NCBI GenBank assembly: GCA_963710645.1
Contig: CAVQBD010000001.1
Span: 186,001 to 250,000 of the forward strand
Source of the DNA: FEB-10 sp963710645
GTDB lineage: Bacteria; Acidobacteriota; Thermoanaerobaculia; Thermoanaerobaculales; Sulfomarinibacteraceae
DNA length: 64,000 bases
Reading direction: 5' to 3'
The number at the start of each line of letters is the position of its first letter. The stretch's first letter is position 1. Positions 35,636 to 44,580 of this stretch are shown here, piece after piece. The translations under genes were made by a program, and so were the position numbers. Below the pieces are notes generated by a model that ran no database searches, was not told the origin of the DNA, and was given only the letters and a program-made list of their open reading frames with translations.

Positions 35636-35685
35636 AGCGCCCTCCACACCTTCTACACCTTCTGAACTGTGCGGCAGGCGGACTG

Positions 35686-36363
35686 CTACCTGTGTCTGGT
35701 GACCCCGATCCGCGGACACAGGTCGTCCATTGGGCACCCGTTGCACCGCGGCGACGTGGGGTGGCAGCAGTTCTGGCCGAAGGTCACCAGCAAATCGTTG
35801 ATCGGTATCCAGAGATCCCGAGGCAGCGCCTCCTCGAGGGCCATTTCGGTGGCGTTGGGGGATCCGGTGGCGACCAGTCCCAATCGATTCGATATTCGGT
35901 GAACATGGGTGTCCACGCAGATTGCCGGAATGTGAAAGCCGAGACCCAGTACCAGGTTGGCGGTCTTCCTCCCGACGCCGGGGAGTGCCAACAGATCCTC
36001 CTGTGTTCCGGGGACCTCGCCGTTGTGCTGGTCGCGGATGATTTCACCAATGGCGCGCAGTTGGCGTGCCTTGGTGTTGTAAAAGCCCGCCGGATAGATC
36101 GCCTCGGCGATGGACGCTTCGGTCAGCGCTGCAAGATGCGCTGGCCCAGAGGCACGGGCGAGGAGTCGTCGGCTGGCGTGATGGGTGACCTCGTCCTTGG
36201 TGCGCAGCGAAATCACGCACGAGACGAGCAGCCTGAAGGGCGAACGGGACGCGTGTTGGACCTCGCCCAGCGTTGTGGGCCGGCACGTGGTACGAAATTT
36301 CTCCAACCTCGCCGCGAGGTCGCGAATAGCGACTTCGCTCCAATCGGGTGACGGATGGCTCAT
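35686..36363 (-). CDS. nth: Endonuclease III (DNA glycosylase/AP lyase)
   Basis: A base-excision repair enzyme for oxidised pyrimidines, 225 residues. The helix-hairpin-helix LPGVGRKTANLVLG contains the catalytic Lys. The catalytic Asp lies in CVDTHVHRISNRLG. The C-terminal C-x6-7-C-x2-C-x5-C set (CCHPTSPRCNGCPMDDLC) ligates a [4Fe-4S] cluster. The start overlaps the stop of the upstream cupin gene by 4 bp. Confidence 0.95.
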   Translation of the reverse strand: MSHPSPDWSEVAIRDLAARLEKFRTTCRPTTLGEVQHASRSPFRLLVSCVISLRTKDEVTHHASRRLLARASGPAHLAALTEASIAEAIYPAGFYNTKARQLRAIGEIIRDQHNGEVPGTQEDLLALPGVGRKTANLVLGLGFHIPAICVDTHVHRISNRLGLVATGSPNATEMALEEALPRDLWIPINDLLVTFGQNCCHPTSPRCNGCPMDDLCPRIGVTRHR

Positions 36364-36854
36364 TTCCGCCTCTCCGGCGGAACACAACCCGGTTCCGAGG
36401 CCACGAACCACTCCACGAACCTCTGCCGGTCCGCGTCATCTTCAGACGGTGCCCAGCCGGCGAAATCCTTGTCCGTGACGGGGCTGTAGGAACCGGGCTT
36501 GAGCTCGAACAGTACGGTTCCGCCCTCAAGGGCCGTGACCGTGTGCCATGTGCCACCGGTGATCTCCACTGCAATGTCCGGTCCGTCGGGTGAGATCTCG
36601 GTGCGCTGGACCACCCGGCCACGGTGGTCGAACTCGAGGACCGCGGCTCGGCCCCTCAGCCCAACGAAGACCTCCCATCGCGGCGGGTCCGTGTGGCGGT
36701 GTGGCCGGACGTAGCTGCCGGGTTCCATGACGTTGAAGAATCGCTGGATCGGGTCGGTGAGCTTGGGGTGCAGATTGTGGTTGATTCGCCCGCGTCCGTT
36801 GGTCGCCGCCTGAAGGGCCAGACGGGCGATGAGATCGGCTGAAACAGTCTTCAT
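36360..36854 (-). CDS. WbuC-type cupin-fold metalloprotein
   Basis: A 164-residue cupin. Metal-binding histidines occur in YVRPHRHTDPPRWEVFVG (motif 1) and GTWHTV (motif 2). The N-terminal half (NHNLHPKLTDPIQRFFNVMEPGSYVRPH) closely matches the WbuC family often found beside O-antigen genes. Here it is coupled to nth by a 4-bp overlap instead, so a surface-sugar role is not supported by context. The substrate is unknown. Confidence 0.82.
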   Translation of the reverse strand: MKTVSADLIARLALQAATNGRGRINHNLHPKLTDPIQRFFNVMEPGSYVRPHRHTDPPRWEVFVGLRGRAAVLEFDHRGRVVQRTEISPDGPDIAVEITGGTWHTVTALEGGTVLFELKPGSYSPVTDKDFAGWAPSEDDADRQRFVEWFVASEPGCVPPERRK

Positions 36855-36933
36855 GGACCAGTCATACCAGAACCCGGCGGGGGATGCTCATCGAGGCGTG
36901 ATCTCGTTTGACGGGTCCCTGACCGCGAGGTAA

Positions 36934-36954
36934 CCTTGCGAGCTGCAAGGAGGG
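36934..36954 (+). promoter_or_regulatory. Hairpin overlapping the metK ribosome site
   Basis: CCTTGC (36934-36939), a GAGCT loop and GCAAGG (36945-36950) form a perfect 6-bp stem whose 3' arm includes the first bases of AGGAGGG, 4-10 nt before the metK ATG. It could gate translation. I could not match it to a known SAM riboswitch class. Confidence 0.35.
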
Positions 36955-36957
36955 TCC

Positions 36958-38109
36958 ATGGCACCCAACGGGACACATGTCTTCACATCGGAATCGGTGA
37001 CCGAGGGTCACCCCGACAAAATCGCGGACCAGATCTCGGACGGGATTCTGGATGCGGTCCTCGCCGACGACCCCAACGGTCGTGTGGCCTGCGAGACTCT
37101 GGTCACCACGGGGTTGGCCTTCATCGCCGGTGAGATCAGTACGGTGACCTACGTGGACTTTCCGGCTCTGGTGCGGGAGACCATTCGCGAAATCGGTTAC
37201 ACCCGGGCGAAATTCGGTTTCGACTCCGAGACCTGCGCCGTGATCTCGTCCATCGATCCCCAATCGCCGGACATCGCTCAGGGTGTGAACACCGGCGGCG
37301 CGGGTGACCAGGGTCTGATGTTCGGTTATGCAACGAATGAAACCGAGGAATTGATGCCCATGCCGGTGATGCTCGCCCATAAGCTCACCATGCGGCTGTC
37401 CCAGGCCCGCCGACAGGGCGAAATCGAGTGGTTGCGCCCGGACGGCAAGAGCCAGGTTTCCGTGGAGTACGAAGGATCCATGCCGCGTCGCATCGAGGCG
37501 GTCGTGATCTCGTGCCAACATGCCGACGAGGTGGAGACCGATGACCTGAGAGCTGTGGTGCGAGAGAAGATCATCAATCGGGCGCTGCCCGGAGACCTGA
37601 TGGACGAGGCCACCAAGATCTACATCAACCCCACTGGGAGATTCGTCATCGGTGGTCCTCAGGGTGATTGTGGTCTGACGGGACGCAAGATCATCGTCGA
37701 TACGTACGGCGGAGTCGGATCCCACGGCGGGGGAGCCTTTTCCGGCAAGGACCCGTCCAAGGTTGATCGTTCGGCGTCCTACATGGCGCGGCACGTGGCC
37801 AAGAACATCGTCGCGGCCGAGCTGGCGGACAGGGTGGAGGTCCAGCTCGCCTACGCCATCGGTGTGGTGGATCCGGTCTCAGTGATGGTTGACAGTTTTG
37901 GGACAGGGCGGGTCGCGGATGGGGCGATCACCAAGGCCGTGCGCGACGTTTTCCCGTTGTCGCCGAACGGCATCATCGAGTACCTCGATCTCTTGCGGCC
38001 GATCTTCAAGAAGACGGCGGCATTTGGCCACTTCGGCCGGATGGACCCTGACTTCACCTGGGAGCGGACCCATCGGGTCGCCGACCTGCGGTCCGCCAGC
38101 GGCGTCTGA
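36958..38109 (+). CDS. metK: S-adenosylmethionine synthase
   Basis: Makes SAM from methionine and ATP. The 383 residues include ESVTEGHPDKIADQISD (ATP site) near 12-28, GAGDQGLMFGYA near 113-124, and the glycine-rich P-loop GGGAFSGKDPSKVDRSA near 255-271. All three MetK domains are complete. The gene follows a short leader with a hairpin over its AGGAGGG ribosome site and precedes a histidine kinase gene by 27 bp. Confidence 0.97.
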   Translation: MAPNGTHVFTSESVTEGHPDKIADQISDGILDAVLADDPNGRVACETLVTTGLAFIAGEISTVTYVDFPALVRETIREIGYTRAKFGFDSETCAVISSIDPQSPDIAQGVNTGGAGDQGLMFGYATNETEELMPMPVMLAHKLTMRLSQARRQGEIEWLRPDGKSQVSVEYEGSMPRRIEAVVISCQHADEVETDDLRAVVREKIINRALPGDLMDEATKIYINPTGRFVIGGPQGDCGLTGRKIIVDTYGGVGSHGGGAFSGKDPSKVDRSASYMARHVAKNIVAAELADRVEVQLAYAIGVVDPVSVMVDSFGTGRVADGAITKAVRDVFPLSPNGIIEYLDLLRPIFKKTAAFGHFGRMDPDFTWERTHRVADLRSASGV

Positions 38110-38136
38110 CGCGGGGACCGCTCAGAGGACATTGGT

Positions 38137-39498
38137 TTGGCTTCAATGATCTCCAGGGTGCTCGGTGAGCCGGGCTCATTGCAGCGTCAATACTCGCTCG
38201 CAACCGCGCTGTTCGCGGTGATGGTCCTGGCGATCATTCTGCTCTACGGTCATTTCATCGCGCAGTCATTGTCACGGAGATACCTGGAGGACGTGTTGAT
38301 CACCGGCCGTGAGGAGGCGGAGCGGATTGCCGACGAGTTGGGCGGAGCCGGTGCCTCCGAGATGCTCGATGTGGCGGAACGGCGACGGGAGATCCTCAGG
38401 AGGACCCTTGAAGGTCTTCCGCAACGCGAAATCTACGAAACCGTCGAGGTTCGTGACGCGAACGGTCAGCTCAGGTACTCGTCCCAATTTCACGCCACAG
38501 AGGACCTGCCCGACGAACCGGCAACCGACTTCGAACTCGGCGGGACGCTGTCGGATCAGGAGGTGACCGAGACCGAGAACAGCTATCAGCTGGTGGTTCC
38601 TCTCGGTGAGGTCGGTGAGGTGGTGGTCAGCGTATCGAAGGCGCGGGTGGCGGAGCGGGTGGGCCGATTGCGCACCGAACTCCTGTCCCGTACCGTGGCG
38701 GCTGCGATCCTGACGGTCCTGACCCTGGTGGTGGCCTTCGTCCTGGTATGGCATCTGATCCAGAGGACCCGGCGGCTCGAGGTGAAGAACCGCGAGGCAC
38801 GGGATCTCGCCGCTTTGGGCACGCTCGCGGCCAATTTGGCCCACGAAATCCGTAATCCCCTGAACTCGATCAACCTCAACCTCGAACTGCTGGAGGAAGA
38901 TGTGGAGGGTCAGGGCGACGAAATCGCCGCTTCCCTGGCGACCACGCGCCGCGAGGTCGGCAGGCTGGCCCGCCTGGTGAGCGACTTCCTGTCCTACGCC
39001 CGCCCCTCCGAACTCAAGCTGGAAGAGGTCCGGGTGATCGCGATCCTCGAAGAGGTCCGTTCTTTCCTGCGCGCGGAGGCTGCGAGCCTGGGTGTCCATC
39101 TCCGGCTCGCTCCAGATCCGGAGGATGCCGCGATCGTGACCGACGACGGGCAGCTTCGACAGGTCCTGCTCAACCTCGTCCTCAACGCTGTGCAGGCGGT
39201 GGCGGGGCTCGATGCGGATCGGAGGGTGGTTGAGCTGGAGTCGGCTCGGCAGCAGCCGGGGTGGATCGAGTTGGTGGTTCGTGACCGCGGTGACGGGGTT
39301 CCCGAGGAGGACCTGGAGCGGGTGCGGGCCGCCTTTTATACGCGGCGGCGCGGAGGCACCGGTCTCGGCCTCGCCATTGCGGAGCGATTCGTGACCTCCC
39401 AGGGTGGGCGGATCGATCTCGTCAACCTGGAACCGAGCGGCTTCGAGGCGCGGGTCGTCTTGCCGGACGACCCGCGCAATGTCAAGATGAGCGAGTGA
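38137..39498 (+). CDS. Membrane sensor histidine kinase (orphan)
   Basis: A 453-residue sensor kinase. Two membrane helices (about 20-42 and 188-210) bracket a periplasmic domain of about 145 residues rich in Glu and Arg. The HisKA motif NLAHEIRNPLNS places the phospho-His at 236. HATPase_c boxes are N (NLVLNAVQA), G1 (DRGDGVPEED) and G2 (GGTGLGLAI). No response regulator lies next to it. The TTG start has AGAGG eight bases away; an ATG three codons later is an alternative. The signal is unknown. Confidence 0.92.
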   Translation: MASMISRVLGEPGSLQRQYSLATALFAVMVLAIILLYGHFIAQSLSRRYLEDVLITGREEAERIADELGGAGASEMLDVAERRREILRRTLEGLPQREIYETVEVRDANGQLRYSSQFHATEDLPDEPATDFELGGTLSDQEVTETENSYQLVVPLGEVGEVVVSVSKARVAERVGRLRTELLSRTVAAAILTVLTLVVAFVLVWHLIQRTRRLEVKNREARDLAALGTLAANLAHEIRNPLNSINLNLELLEEDVEGQGDEIAASLATTRREVGRLARLVSDFLSYARPSELKLEEVRVIAILEEVRSFLRAEAASLGVHLRLAPDPEDAAIVTDDGQLRQVLLNLVLNAVQAVAGLDADRRVVELESARQQPGWIELVVRDRGDGVPEEDLERVRAAFYTRRRGGTGLGLAIAERFVTSQGGRIDLVNLEPSGFEARVVLPDDPRNVKMSE

Positions 39499-39531
39499 CG
39501 GCCCCGTAGGGTCTTCATGACGGAGGTTTGA

Positions 39532-40644
39532 ATGTCGACACCTTCAAAGGGTGTGGGATTGTTGATCGCGCTGATTCTGGCAGCGCTGCCGGCCGCCGCT
39601 TCTTGGCAGGCGGCGGAACTGATTTACGTTCCGGCGGTGGCGCATACCGAGGGTGCTGCGGGAAGTGAATGGCGGACAGACCTGTTCATCACCAACATGG
39701 ACGATGTGAACATGGATGTGGCCATGGTCTATCTCCCGTCCGGACTGGTGGACAACGGTTTTCGTTTCTCCGACCGGAGCACCTGGCTTGGACCGCGGGA
39801 AGACCAGGGATTCGGCTTTGTCAATGAGGCGCTGGCTGACATTCCGCCCAACGGCACGGTTGTCCTGCGTGACGTGGTGGGGGAGTATTGGGTCGAGCAG
39901 GCGGGCCTCGGTGGTCTCGGAGCCATGGTCATCTTCGCCTACGAGGCCGGCACCCTGGAGGATGATGGCACGAAAGTCGATGCCCTGGCGATCGCCAATG
40001 CCAGAATCTTCAACGACACCACCGTTTGGGTTCCCGAGGGCCATGGATTCGTCGAAGAACCGGCGACCTACGGCCAAGGCATGCCCGGTGTTGCCTGGTA
40101 CAACCTGGCGGATCCCGCTGCCGTGACCGAAGACGTGGACTATTCATACATGGTTCTGGTCGCGGGGGAGGAGAACCCCAGGTATCGATTCAACGTCGGT
40201 GTGCTCAATGCATCCGATCCGCAGACCACCATCACGATTGCGCTTCAGCCCTTTCAGGCGAACGGTGAGCCGTACCTGAATGAAGATGAAAACCCGATCG
40301 TCTCTCTCCAGGTTGTTCCGCCGTTGGCCCACCTCCAGTTCTTCCGTGTCTTCAACACCTGGGGACTCGAGAACATCGAACCGTCCATGGTCAAGGTGTC
40401 ATTCGTGGCGTGGGCGTCGAACAATCCGGATCCGGTGCCGGCATTCGCCACCTACGGATCGCTGGTTGATGACGTCTCCGGTGATCCGACCACCGTGATG
40501 GGTTCCTTCGGCATGCCCTACGACGTGGAATGCGTCTGGCCCAGCGCCGAGAACCCGGCAGGGACCATGACCCCTTCGCAGCGGCGGGTGAACCCGCCAG
40601 CGGATTTTCCGCCAAAATACGACCCGAATTCGCGAACAAATTGA
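39532..40644 (+). CDS. Secreted protein of unknown function
   Basis: A 370-residue exported protein with a signal peptide (hydrophobic 9-22, AAAS cleavage region). The mature N-terminus (LIYVPAVAHTEGAAGSEWRTDLFITN) resembles a module repeatedly seen at the start of secreted Acidobacteriota proteins. The rest looks beta-rich, without metal-binding or catalytic motifs. GGAGG lies 6 nt before the ATG. It follows the histidine kinase by 33 bp, and a sensor-output link is possible but unproven. Confidence 0.8.
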   Translation: MSTPSKGVGLLIALILAALPAAASWQAAELIYVPAVAHTEGAAGSEWRTDLFITNMDDVNMDVAMVYLPSGLVDNGFRFSDRSTWLGPREDQGFGFVNEALADIPPNGTVVLRDVVGEYWVEQAGLGGLGAMVIFAYEAGTLEDDGTKVDALAIANARIFNDTTVWVPEGHGFVEEPATYGQGMPGVAWYNLADPAAVTEDVDYSYMVLVAGEENPRYRFNVGVLNASDPQTTITIALQPFQANGEPYLNEDENPIVSLQVVPPLAHLQFFRVFNTWGLENIEPSMVKVSFVAWASNNPDPVPAFATYGSLVDDVSGDPTTVMGSFGMPYDVECVWPSAENPAGTMTPSQRRVNPPADFPPKYDPNSRTN

Positions 40645-40669
40645 CAAGGCCTTCGCCTGTGATAGCATT
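40642..40669 (+). promoter_or_regulatory. Extended -10 promoter of the ferredoxin gene
   Basis: A perfect TTGACA (40642-40647) lies 16 bp before TAGCAT (40664-40669), which is preceded by TGA as an extended -10 element. It overlaps the 3' end of the secreted-protein gene and sits about 58 bp before the ferredoxin start. Confidence 0.65.
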
Positions 40670-40726
40670 CGCCGAACCACGCGGTCGGATGGCCGGTCGC
40701 GAATAAACACTAGGGAGACCAGGTCC

Positions 40727-40957
40727 ATGGCAGATGTTGACGACAAACTCGAAGACAACGTAGCCGGCAAGTACTACGTCGACTCCAGCTGCATCGACTG
40801 CGATGTGTGCCGTACCACAGCACCCAACAACTTTGCGGCGAACGAGGACGAAGGGTATTCTTTCGTCAGCAAACAGCCGGAAAACGACGACGAGGTCGCT
40901 CAGGTCGAGGAAGCCATCGAGAGCTGTCCTGTAGAGGCCATTGGCGACGACGGCTAG
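40727..40957 (+). CDS. Small ferredoxin, single [4Fe-4S] type
   Basis: A 76-residue acidic electron carrier. Ligands are C22, C25, C28 (CIDCDVC) and C67 in ESCPVEAI, the pattern of one-cluster ferredoxins; the second cluster of bacterial 2[4Fe-4S] ferredoxins is absent. AGGGAG precedes the ATG. The gene has its own promoter and a strong terminator, so it is a single-gene transcript. Confidence 0.93.
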   Translation: MADVDDKLEDNVAGKYYVDSSCIDCDVCRTTAPNNFAANEDEGYSFVSKQPENDDEVAQVEEAIESCPVEAIGDDG

Positions 40958-40980
40958 CACGAGCCCCTGACGCGATACCG

Positions 40981-41010
40981 ACGGCCGGCGCACTTCGCCG
41001 GCCGTTTTTC
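40981..41010 (+). terminator. Rho-independent terminator of the ferredoxin gene
   Basis: A perfect 10-bp stem ACGGCCGGCG / CGCCGGCCGT with a CACTT loop is followed by TTTTTCTT. It starts 24 nt after the ferredoxin stop. Confidence 0.9.
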
Positions 41011-41014
41011 TTGA

Positions 41015-41108
41015 ACAAAGAACGAAAAACGAAGATCAAAGACCCACCCACACTGGGTGGCTGGGTATCCCGCCCCGCTCATCTTGGATCTTGCATCTTG
41101 TATCTGGG
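41015..41108. repeat. Heptads between ferredoxin terminator and trpS
   Basis: GAACAAA, GAACGAA, AAACGAA, GATCAAA (41014-41041) and, in the opposite sense, ATCTTGG, ATCTTGC, ATCTTGT (41084-41104) are partly complementary. Confidence 0.5.
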
Positions 41109-41157
41109 TGGGTGGGCGGGGGCTCTGCTATCATCCGCCGGCGACAGGGAGGCCTAC

Positions 41158-42123
41158 ATGCGCGTCTTATCGGGTGTCCAACCATCCGGTGCGCTCCACA
41201 TCGGAAACTATTTCGGCGCGATCCGCCAGTTCATCGAACTCCAGCGGGAGCACGAGTGCTACTACTTCATTGCCGATCTCCACGCCCTGACCACGGTGCA
41301 CGACCCCGAACTGATGGCGGTGTTGGTGCGGGACGTGGCCGCGGGATTTCTGGCGCTCGGCCTCGACCCCGAGCGCAGCGTGTTGTACCGGCAGTCGGAT
41401 CTTCCGGAGATCCCGGAGCTGACCTGGTACCTGTCCACCGTCACCTCGATGGGGTTGTTGCAGCGGTGCCACTCGTTCAAAGACAAGGTTGCCCAGGGCG
41501 TGATCCCCAACCACGGGCTCTTCGCCTACCCTGTGCTGATGGCCGCGGACATCTTGATCGTCCGCTCCGACCTGGTGCCGGTTGGCAGGGACCAGAAGCA
41601 GCACCTCGAAGTCACCCGCGACATCGCGATTTCCTTCCACGCCACGTATGGCGGCGAGGTCTTCACGCTGCCCGAGCCCATCATCAAGGACGACGTGGCG
41701 GTGGTGCCCGGTCTCGACGGACGCAAGATGAGCAAGTCCTACGGCAACACCGTCGAACTCTTCGCCCCGGAGAAGGTCATTCGCAAGCGGATCATGTCCA
41801 TTACCACCGACTCGACGCCGGTGGAGGAGCCCAAATCCAAGAAGGACAGCGGGCTTTATGAACTGCTGAAGCTGTTCGCACCGGTCGGGGAGAGGGCGTG
41901 GGTCGATCGCGCCTTCGACGAGGGTGGCACCGGCTATGGCGACATGAAAAAGAGGCTTTTTGAGTTCTACATGGAGACCTTCGGAGCGGCCCGCGAACGC
42001 TTCGAAGAGCTCAAGGCCGATCCCGGAGAGGTGGACGGGATTCTCAAGCGTGGCGCTGCCACCGCCCGAGAAACCGCCGCGCCACTGATGGATGACGTCC
42101 GTGCCGCGGTGGGCATACGCTGA
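41158..42123 (+). CDS. trpS: Tryptophan--tRNA ligase
   Basis: Class I synthetase of 321 residues that charges tRNA-Trp. The HIGH-equivalent PSGALHIGNYFG is at 9-20 and KMSKS near 188-192, in the order expected. The frame is open upstream through the ferredoxin gap, but MRVLSGVQPSG is the conserved start and has GGGAGG six bases before it. The length is normal for the compact bacterial form. Confidence 0.96.
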   Translation: MRVLSGVQPSGALHIGNYFGAIRQFIELQREHECYYFIADLHALTTVHDPELMAVLVRDVAAGFLALGLDPERSVLYRQSDLPEIPELTWYLSTVTSMGLLQRCHSFKDKVAQGVIPNHGLFAYPVLMAADILIVRSDLVPVGRDQKQHLEVTRDIAISFHATYGGEVFTLPEPIIKDDVAVVPGLDGRKMSKSYGNTVELFAPEKVIRKRIMSITTDSTPVEEPKSKKDSGLYELLKLFAPVGERAWVDRAFDEGGTGYGDMKKRLFEFYMETFGAARERFEELKADPGEVDGILKRGAATARETAAPLMDDVRAAVGIR

Positions 42124-42125
42124 AC

Positions 42126-42172
42126 CGTTACAGGTCCAACGTTAAACGTTGAACATATAACGTTTAACTTGT
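42126..42172. repeat. CGTTAAA-type heptad array between convergent trpS and aroDE
   Basis: GGTCCAA, CGTTAAA, CGTTGAA, CATATAA, CGTTTAA, CTTGTTC run in register from 42132. The array fills the whole 40-bp gap and includes the aroDE stop codon. Confidence 0.65.
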
Positions 42173-43645
42173 TCTCCGTACCGCGGCGAGCATGGCTTCC
42201 TTCGGCGGCAGCAAGGTTGTGAACGCGGCAAACTGGGCAAATCCCTGGTGGGCGAGCACGCTGCGGCCGTCAATGAAGGGCACTCCGGTTTCAGCGGCAA
42301 TAACTTCGAGCCGGGTGCTGTGGTCGGCGTAGACCATGTCGACCACGGCCGCAGCCCGCGCCACCTGCTCAGAAGTGAACGGGCTGGCATCGACAGGTTC
42401 GGAGCCGAGGGGGGTGGCGTTGACCATGATGGCTCCCTCTGGAGGTGGATCGCCCGACCCAAGGGGTTTCACGCCCATCAGAGCCGCGACATCGGCAGTG
42501 TGGCGGTCATCCCTGCCCCTCAGTGCCACTGTGGCGCCGGCCAGGTGGAGCCCCACTGCTGCACCACGGCCGGCGCCCCCCGTGCCCTGGACCACCGCCG
42601 CACATCCCTCTGGATCGATCCCGGCGGCCGTCAGCGAGCCCACCACTCCGTCGGCATCCGTGGTATCGGCCGCCAGCGAGGCGGTGCGGAGCACCAGGGT
42701 GTTGGCCGCGCCGCAGCGCAATACACGGGGTGCCCGAAGGGTCGCCGCCCGGGCTGCTGCGTCCTTGTAGGGAGTGGTCACGGCCCAGCCCGAAGCGGGC
42801 AGACCCACCCGGTCGAAGAGCGTGTATCCCGCCGGGACGAAGAGCAGTTCCAGATCATCCGGGTCGGGCACGGTGACAGGTATGAAGAGATAGGGCAGAT
42901 TCAACGCCCGATAGCCGGCGCCGTGCATGGCCGGGCTGAGGCTCGATTTAGTGTTTCGACCCACCACTCCGTAGAGGCGCTGGGGTGGGCCATTGAGGTG
43001 GCCGGCGATGGCCGTCATTCGTGCCAGCGAAAGTTGGCCCGGTGCCGCCGCGGTGTCATCTCGCCAGGCGGTGAAGGTGACGCGCGAGCCGAGCAGCGGG
43101 CCGATGATTCGGGTCGGCAGGCCCACCGAGCCCATGGCGAAGGCGATCAAGCGGCGGCTCTTCCGGCCCGCGGCACGGTACAGTCCAAGTACCGTCTCCA
43201 CATCGGTGAGGCGTTGCGCCGTTGGCACGATCTTGACCAGGCCCGCCGCAGTTTCGAGCATGGCAGCCGCAATCCCGACGAGATCCTGCGGGGTTCCCGT
43301 TGGGTCGTGCCATGACAACACCGTCTGTTCCCCAGGGATGCCGAGGCGCCGTGCTGTCTCACGGTCGCGGGCAAACTCGACGTCGATCAGCGCGGCTCCA
43401 GCGTTTCGTGCATTCGCAAGAACGGCCGCCCGCGCTTCCGGGTCCACAGGACCCGATCCGCCCTCGGCCTCTGACCTGCAGGTTACCAGCACAGGAAGGG
43501 GGCAGGCGGCGACCGCGGTGGACATCTCGAGTTCAGGGAAGAGATCGATCCTCAGCTCCACAACCGATGCTCCCTCCGGGGGGCTGGCGAGCGCGGTCAG
43601 TGGATTGTCGGCAACCTCGGGCGTCAGTGTGACGATGGGTTCCAT
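42164..43645 (-). CDS. aroDE: Bifunctional 3-dehydroquinate dehydratase / shikimate dehydrogenase
   Basis: Fuses shikimate pathway steps 3 and 4. Residues 1-225 are a type I dehydroquinase (ELRIDLFPE, catalytic His in SWHDPTGTP, Schiff-base Lys in LVKIVPTAQ). Residues 235-493 are shikimate dehydrogenase (NTKSSLSPAMH, catalytic Lys in TTPYKDAA, NADP loop GTGGAGRG, VNATPLG, and the C-terminal DGRSVLAHQGFAQF). The domain order matches plant DHQ-SDH. MEPIVTL is the likely start, since upstream codons are repeat DNA. Channelling of dehydroshikimate is likely. Confidence 0.94.
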   Translation of the reverse strand: MEPIVTLTPEVADNPLTALASPPEGASVVELRIDLFPELEMSTAVAACPLPVLVTCRSEAEGGSGPVDPEARAAVLANARNAGAALIDVEFARDRETARRLGIPGEQTVLSWHDPTGTPQDLVGIAAAMLETAAGLVKIVPTAQRLTDVETVLGLYRAAGRKSRRLIAFAMGSVGLPTRIIGPLLGSRVTFTAWRDDTAAAPGQLSLARMTAIAGHLNGPPQRLYGVVGRNTKSSLSPAMHGAGYRALNLPYLFIPVTVPDPDDLELLFVPAGYTLFDRVGLPASGWAVTTPYKDAAARAATLRAPRVLRCGAANTLVLRTASLAADTTDADGVVGSLTAAGIDPEGCAAVVQGTGGAGRGAAVGLHLAGATVALRGRDDRHTADVAALMGVKPLGSGDPPPEGAIMVNATPLGSEPVDASPFTSEQVARAAAVVDMVYADHSTRLEVIAAETGVPFIDGRSVLAHQGFAQFAAFTTLLPPKEAMLAAVRRTS

Positions 43646-43679
43646 GGGCGCAGAGTAGCAGCCCCCTCCCGCCCAACCA

Positions 43680-43745
43680 ATGCGAAATTCGAAATGCGAA
43701 AACCCGCCCACCCGGTCGAAAGTCGAAGGTCAAGAGTCGAATGTC
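43680..43745. repeat. Heptad arrays upstream of aroDE
   Basis: ATGCGAA, ATTCGAA, ATGCGAA (43680-43700) and GTCGAAA, GTCGAAG, GTCAAGA, GTCGAAT, GTCGCCC (43714-43748) lie just upstream of the aroDE start. Confidence 0.55.
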
Positions 43746-43749
43746 GCCC

Positions 43750-44150
43750 AGCCCACCCGGAACGCCATTGTGGTGCGGCCGTCCCGGCTGCACTCGTGCC
43801 TTTATTGAAGTCCCGCATGCAGGCCGGAGGCCCGCTCCACATTGGCGCTTCTGAATGCCTGCGCCGCAGGCCATGAGCCGCGAGCTCCGGGTGGGTGGAG
43901 GCCAAAAAAATGGCTCCGGGGCAGGAGCCAAAAAGGAGGAGTGTGATGAAGGTCGTGATGATGGTCCGACGTTGGCGCCGGTACTCGATTGCCTTCAATG
44001 GTGTATACGGTTGAAGGGGCGGATTGGTTACAGAAGAGGGTATGGAAAGTGTGGAGGGTGTGGAGGGTGTCAAAGATAAACGTTGAACGTTACACGTTGA
44101 ACGTTTACCCCCCCCCCCCCCAAAAAAAAACCTCAACCGAAGCAAGGGGG
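43750..44150. repeat. Non-coding region with a poly-C/poly-A tract and 9-nt repeats
   Basis: I see no gene here. The region holds GTGGAGGGT 9-nt repeats (44047-44066), CGTTGAA/CGTTACA heptads (44081-44107), and a run of 14 C followed by 9 A (44107-44129), an unusual homopolymer pair that could slip or be misassembled. Confidence 0.5.
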
Positions 44151-44300
44151 CGCGATGGGCGGGCGCACCACTTCTAACACTTTCGGGTTGATCGCATGGA
44201 GGTTCTCCAAATCTCTGGGTCCCGAAAAGTGTCAGAGGTGGCGCCCTCGGGGAGCGCGGTTGGGAGATAGGCGCGTCGAAATCAGCGAATCGAAGCGCGG
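44150..44300 (+). repeat. Modular hairpin repeat, copy 5
   Basis: Arms TAACACTTTCGGG (44175-44187) and CCCGAAAAGTGTCA (44221-44234) with the conserved right flank GGGAGCGCGGTTGGGAGATA. The loop sequence is close to those of the copies at 11.9 and 23.3 kb. Confidence 0.75.
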
Positions 44301-44361
44301 CCACCGGCTGCGTGGGCTGAGACCCTCGAGGTTGATCCTCCGGTGTTTCCTGACACCAGTT

Positions 44362-44580
44362 TCAGCGGTCCGGGGCCCGGCGTCGGGCCCGAACGCTTCT
44401 GATCAGCGCCGCCGACGTCACAAATGACGCGATGCCCAGGGCGATGGTGACCACGACGCGGTATGTGGGCGCTGGGGTGGTCAGGATCAGCCGGAGGTAC
44501 TCGACAAAAAGGCCGCAGGCAAGGGCGGTGACGACCCATTGTGGCCACAACGGTACGCTGAGAAGACTCCATCTGCCCAT
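44362..44580 (-). CDS. Small two-helix membrane protein, hypothetical
   Basis: A possible 72-residue protein with two hydrophobic segments (WVVTALACGLFVEYLRLIL and VVVTIALGIASFVTSAALI) and a basic tail (SVRARRRAPDR) that would sit in the cytoplasm. GGGGG lies eight bases before the ATG; an ATG ten codons earlier is possible. The isolated position beside repeat DNA lowers confidence. No family was recognised. Confidence 0.45.
   Translation of the reverse strand: MGRWSLLSVPLWPQWVVTALACGLFVEYLRLILTTPAPTYRVVVTIALGIASFVTSAALIRSVRARRRAPDR

Noticed and set aside
40807..41157. N-terminal extension of TrpS into the ferredoxin gap
   Set aside because: The extension would cross a strong terminator and heptads; the conserved TrpS start lies at 41158 with GGGAGG.
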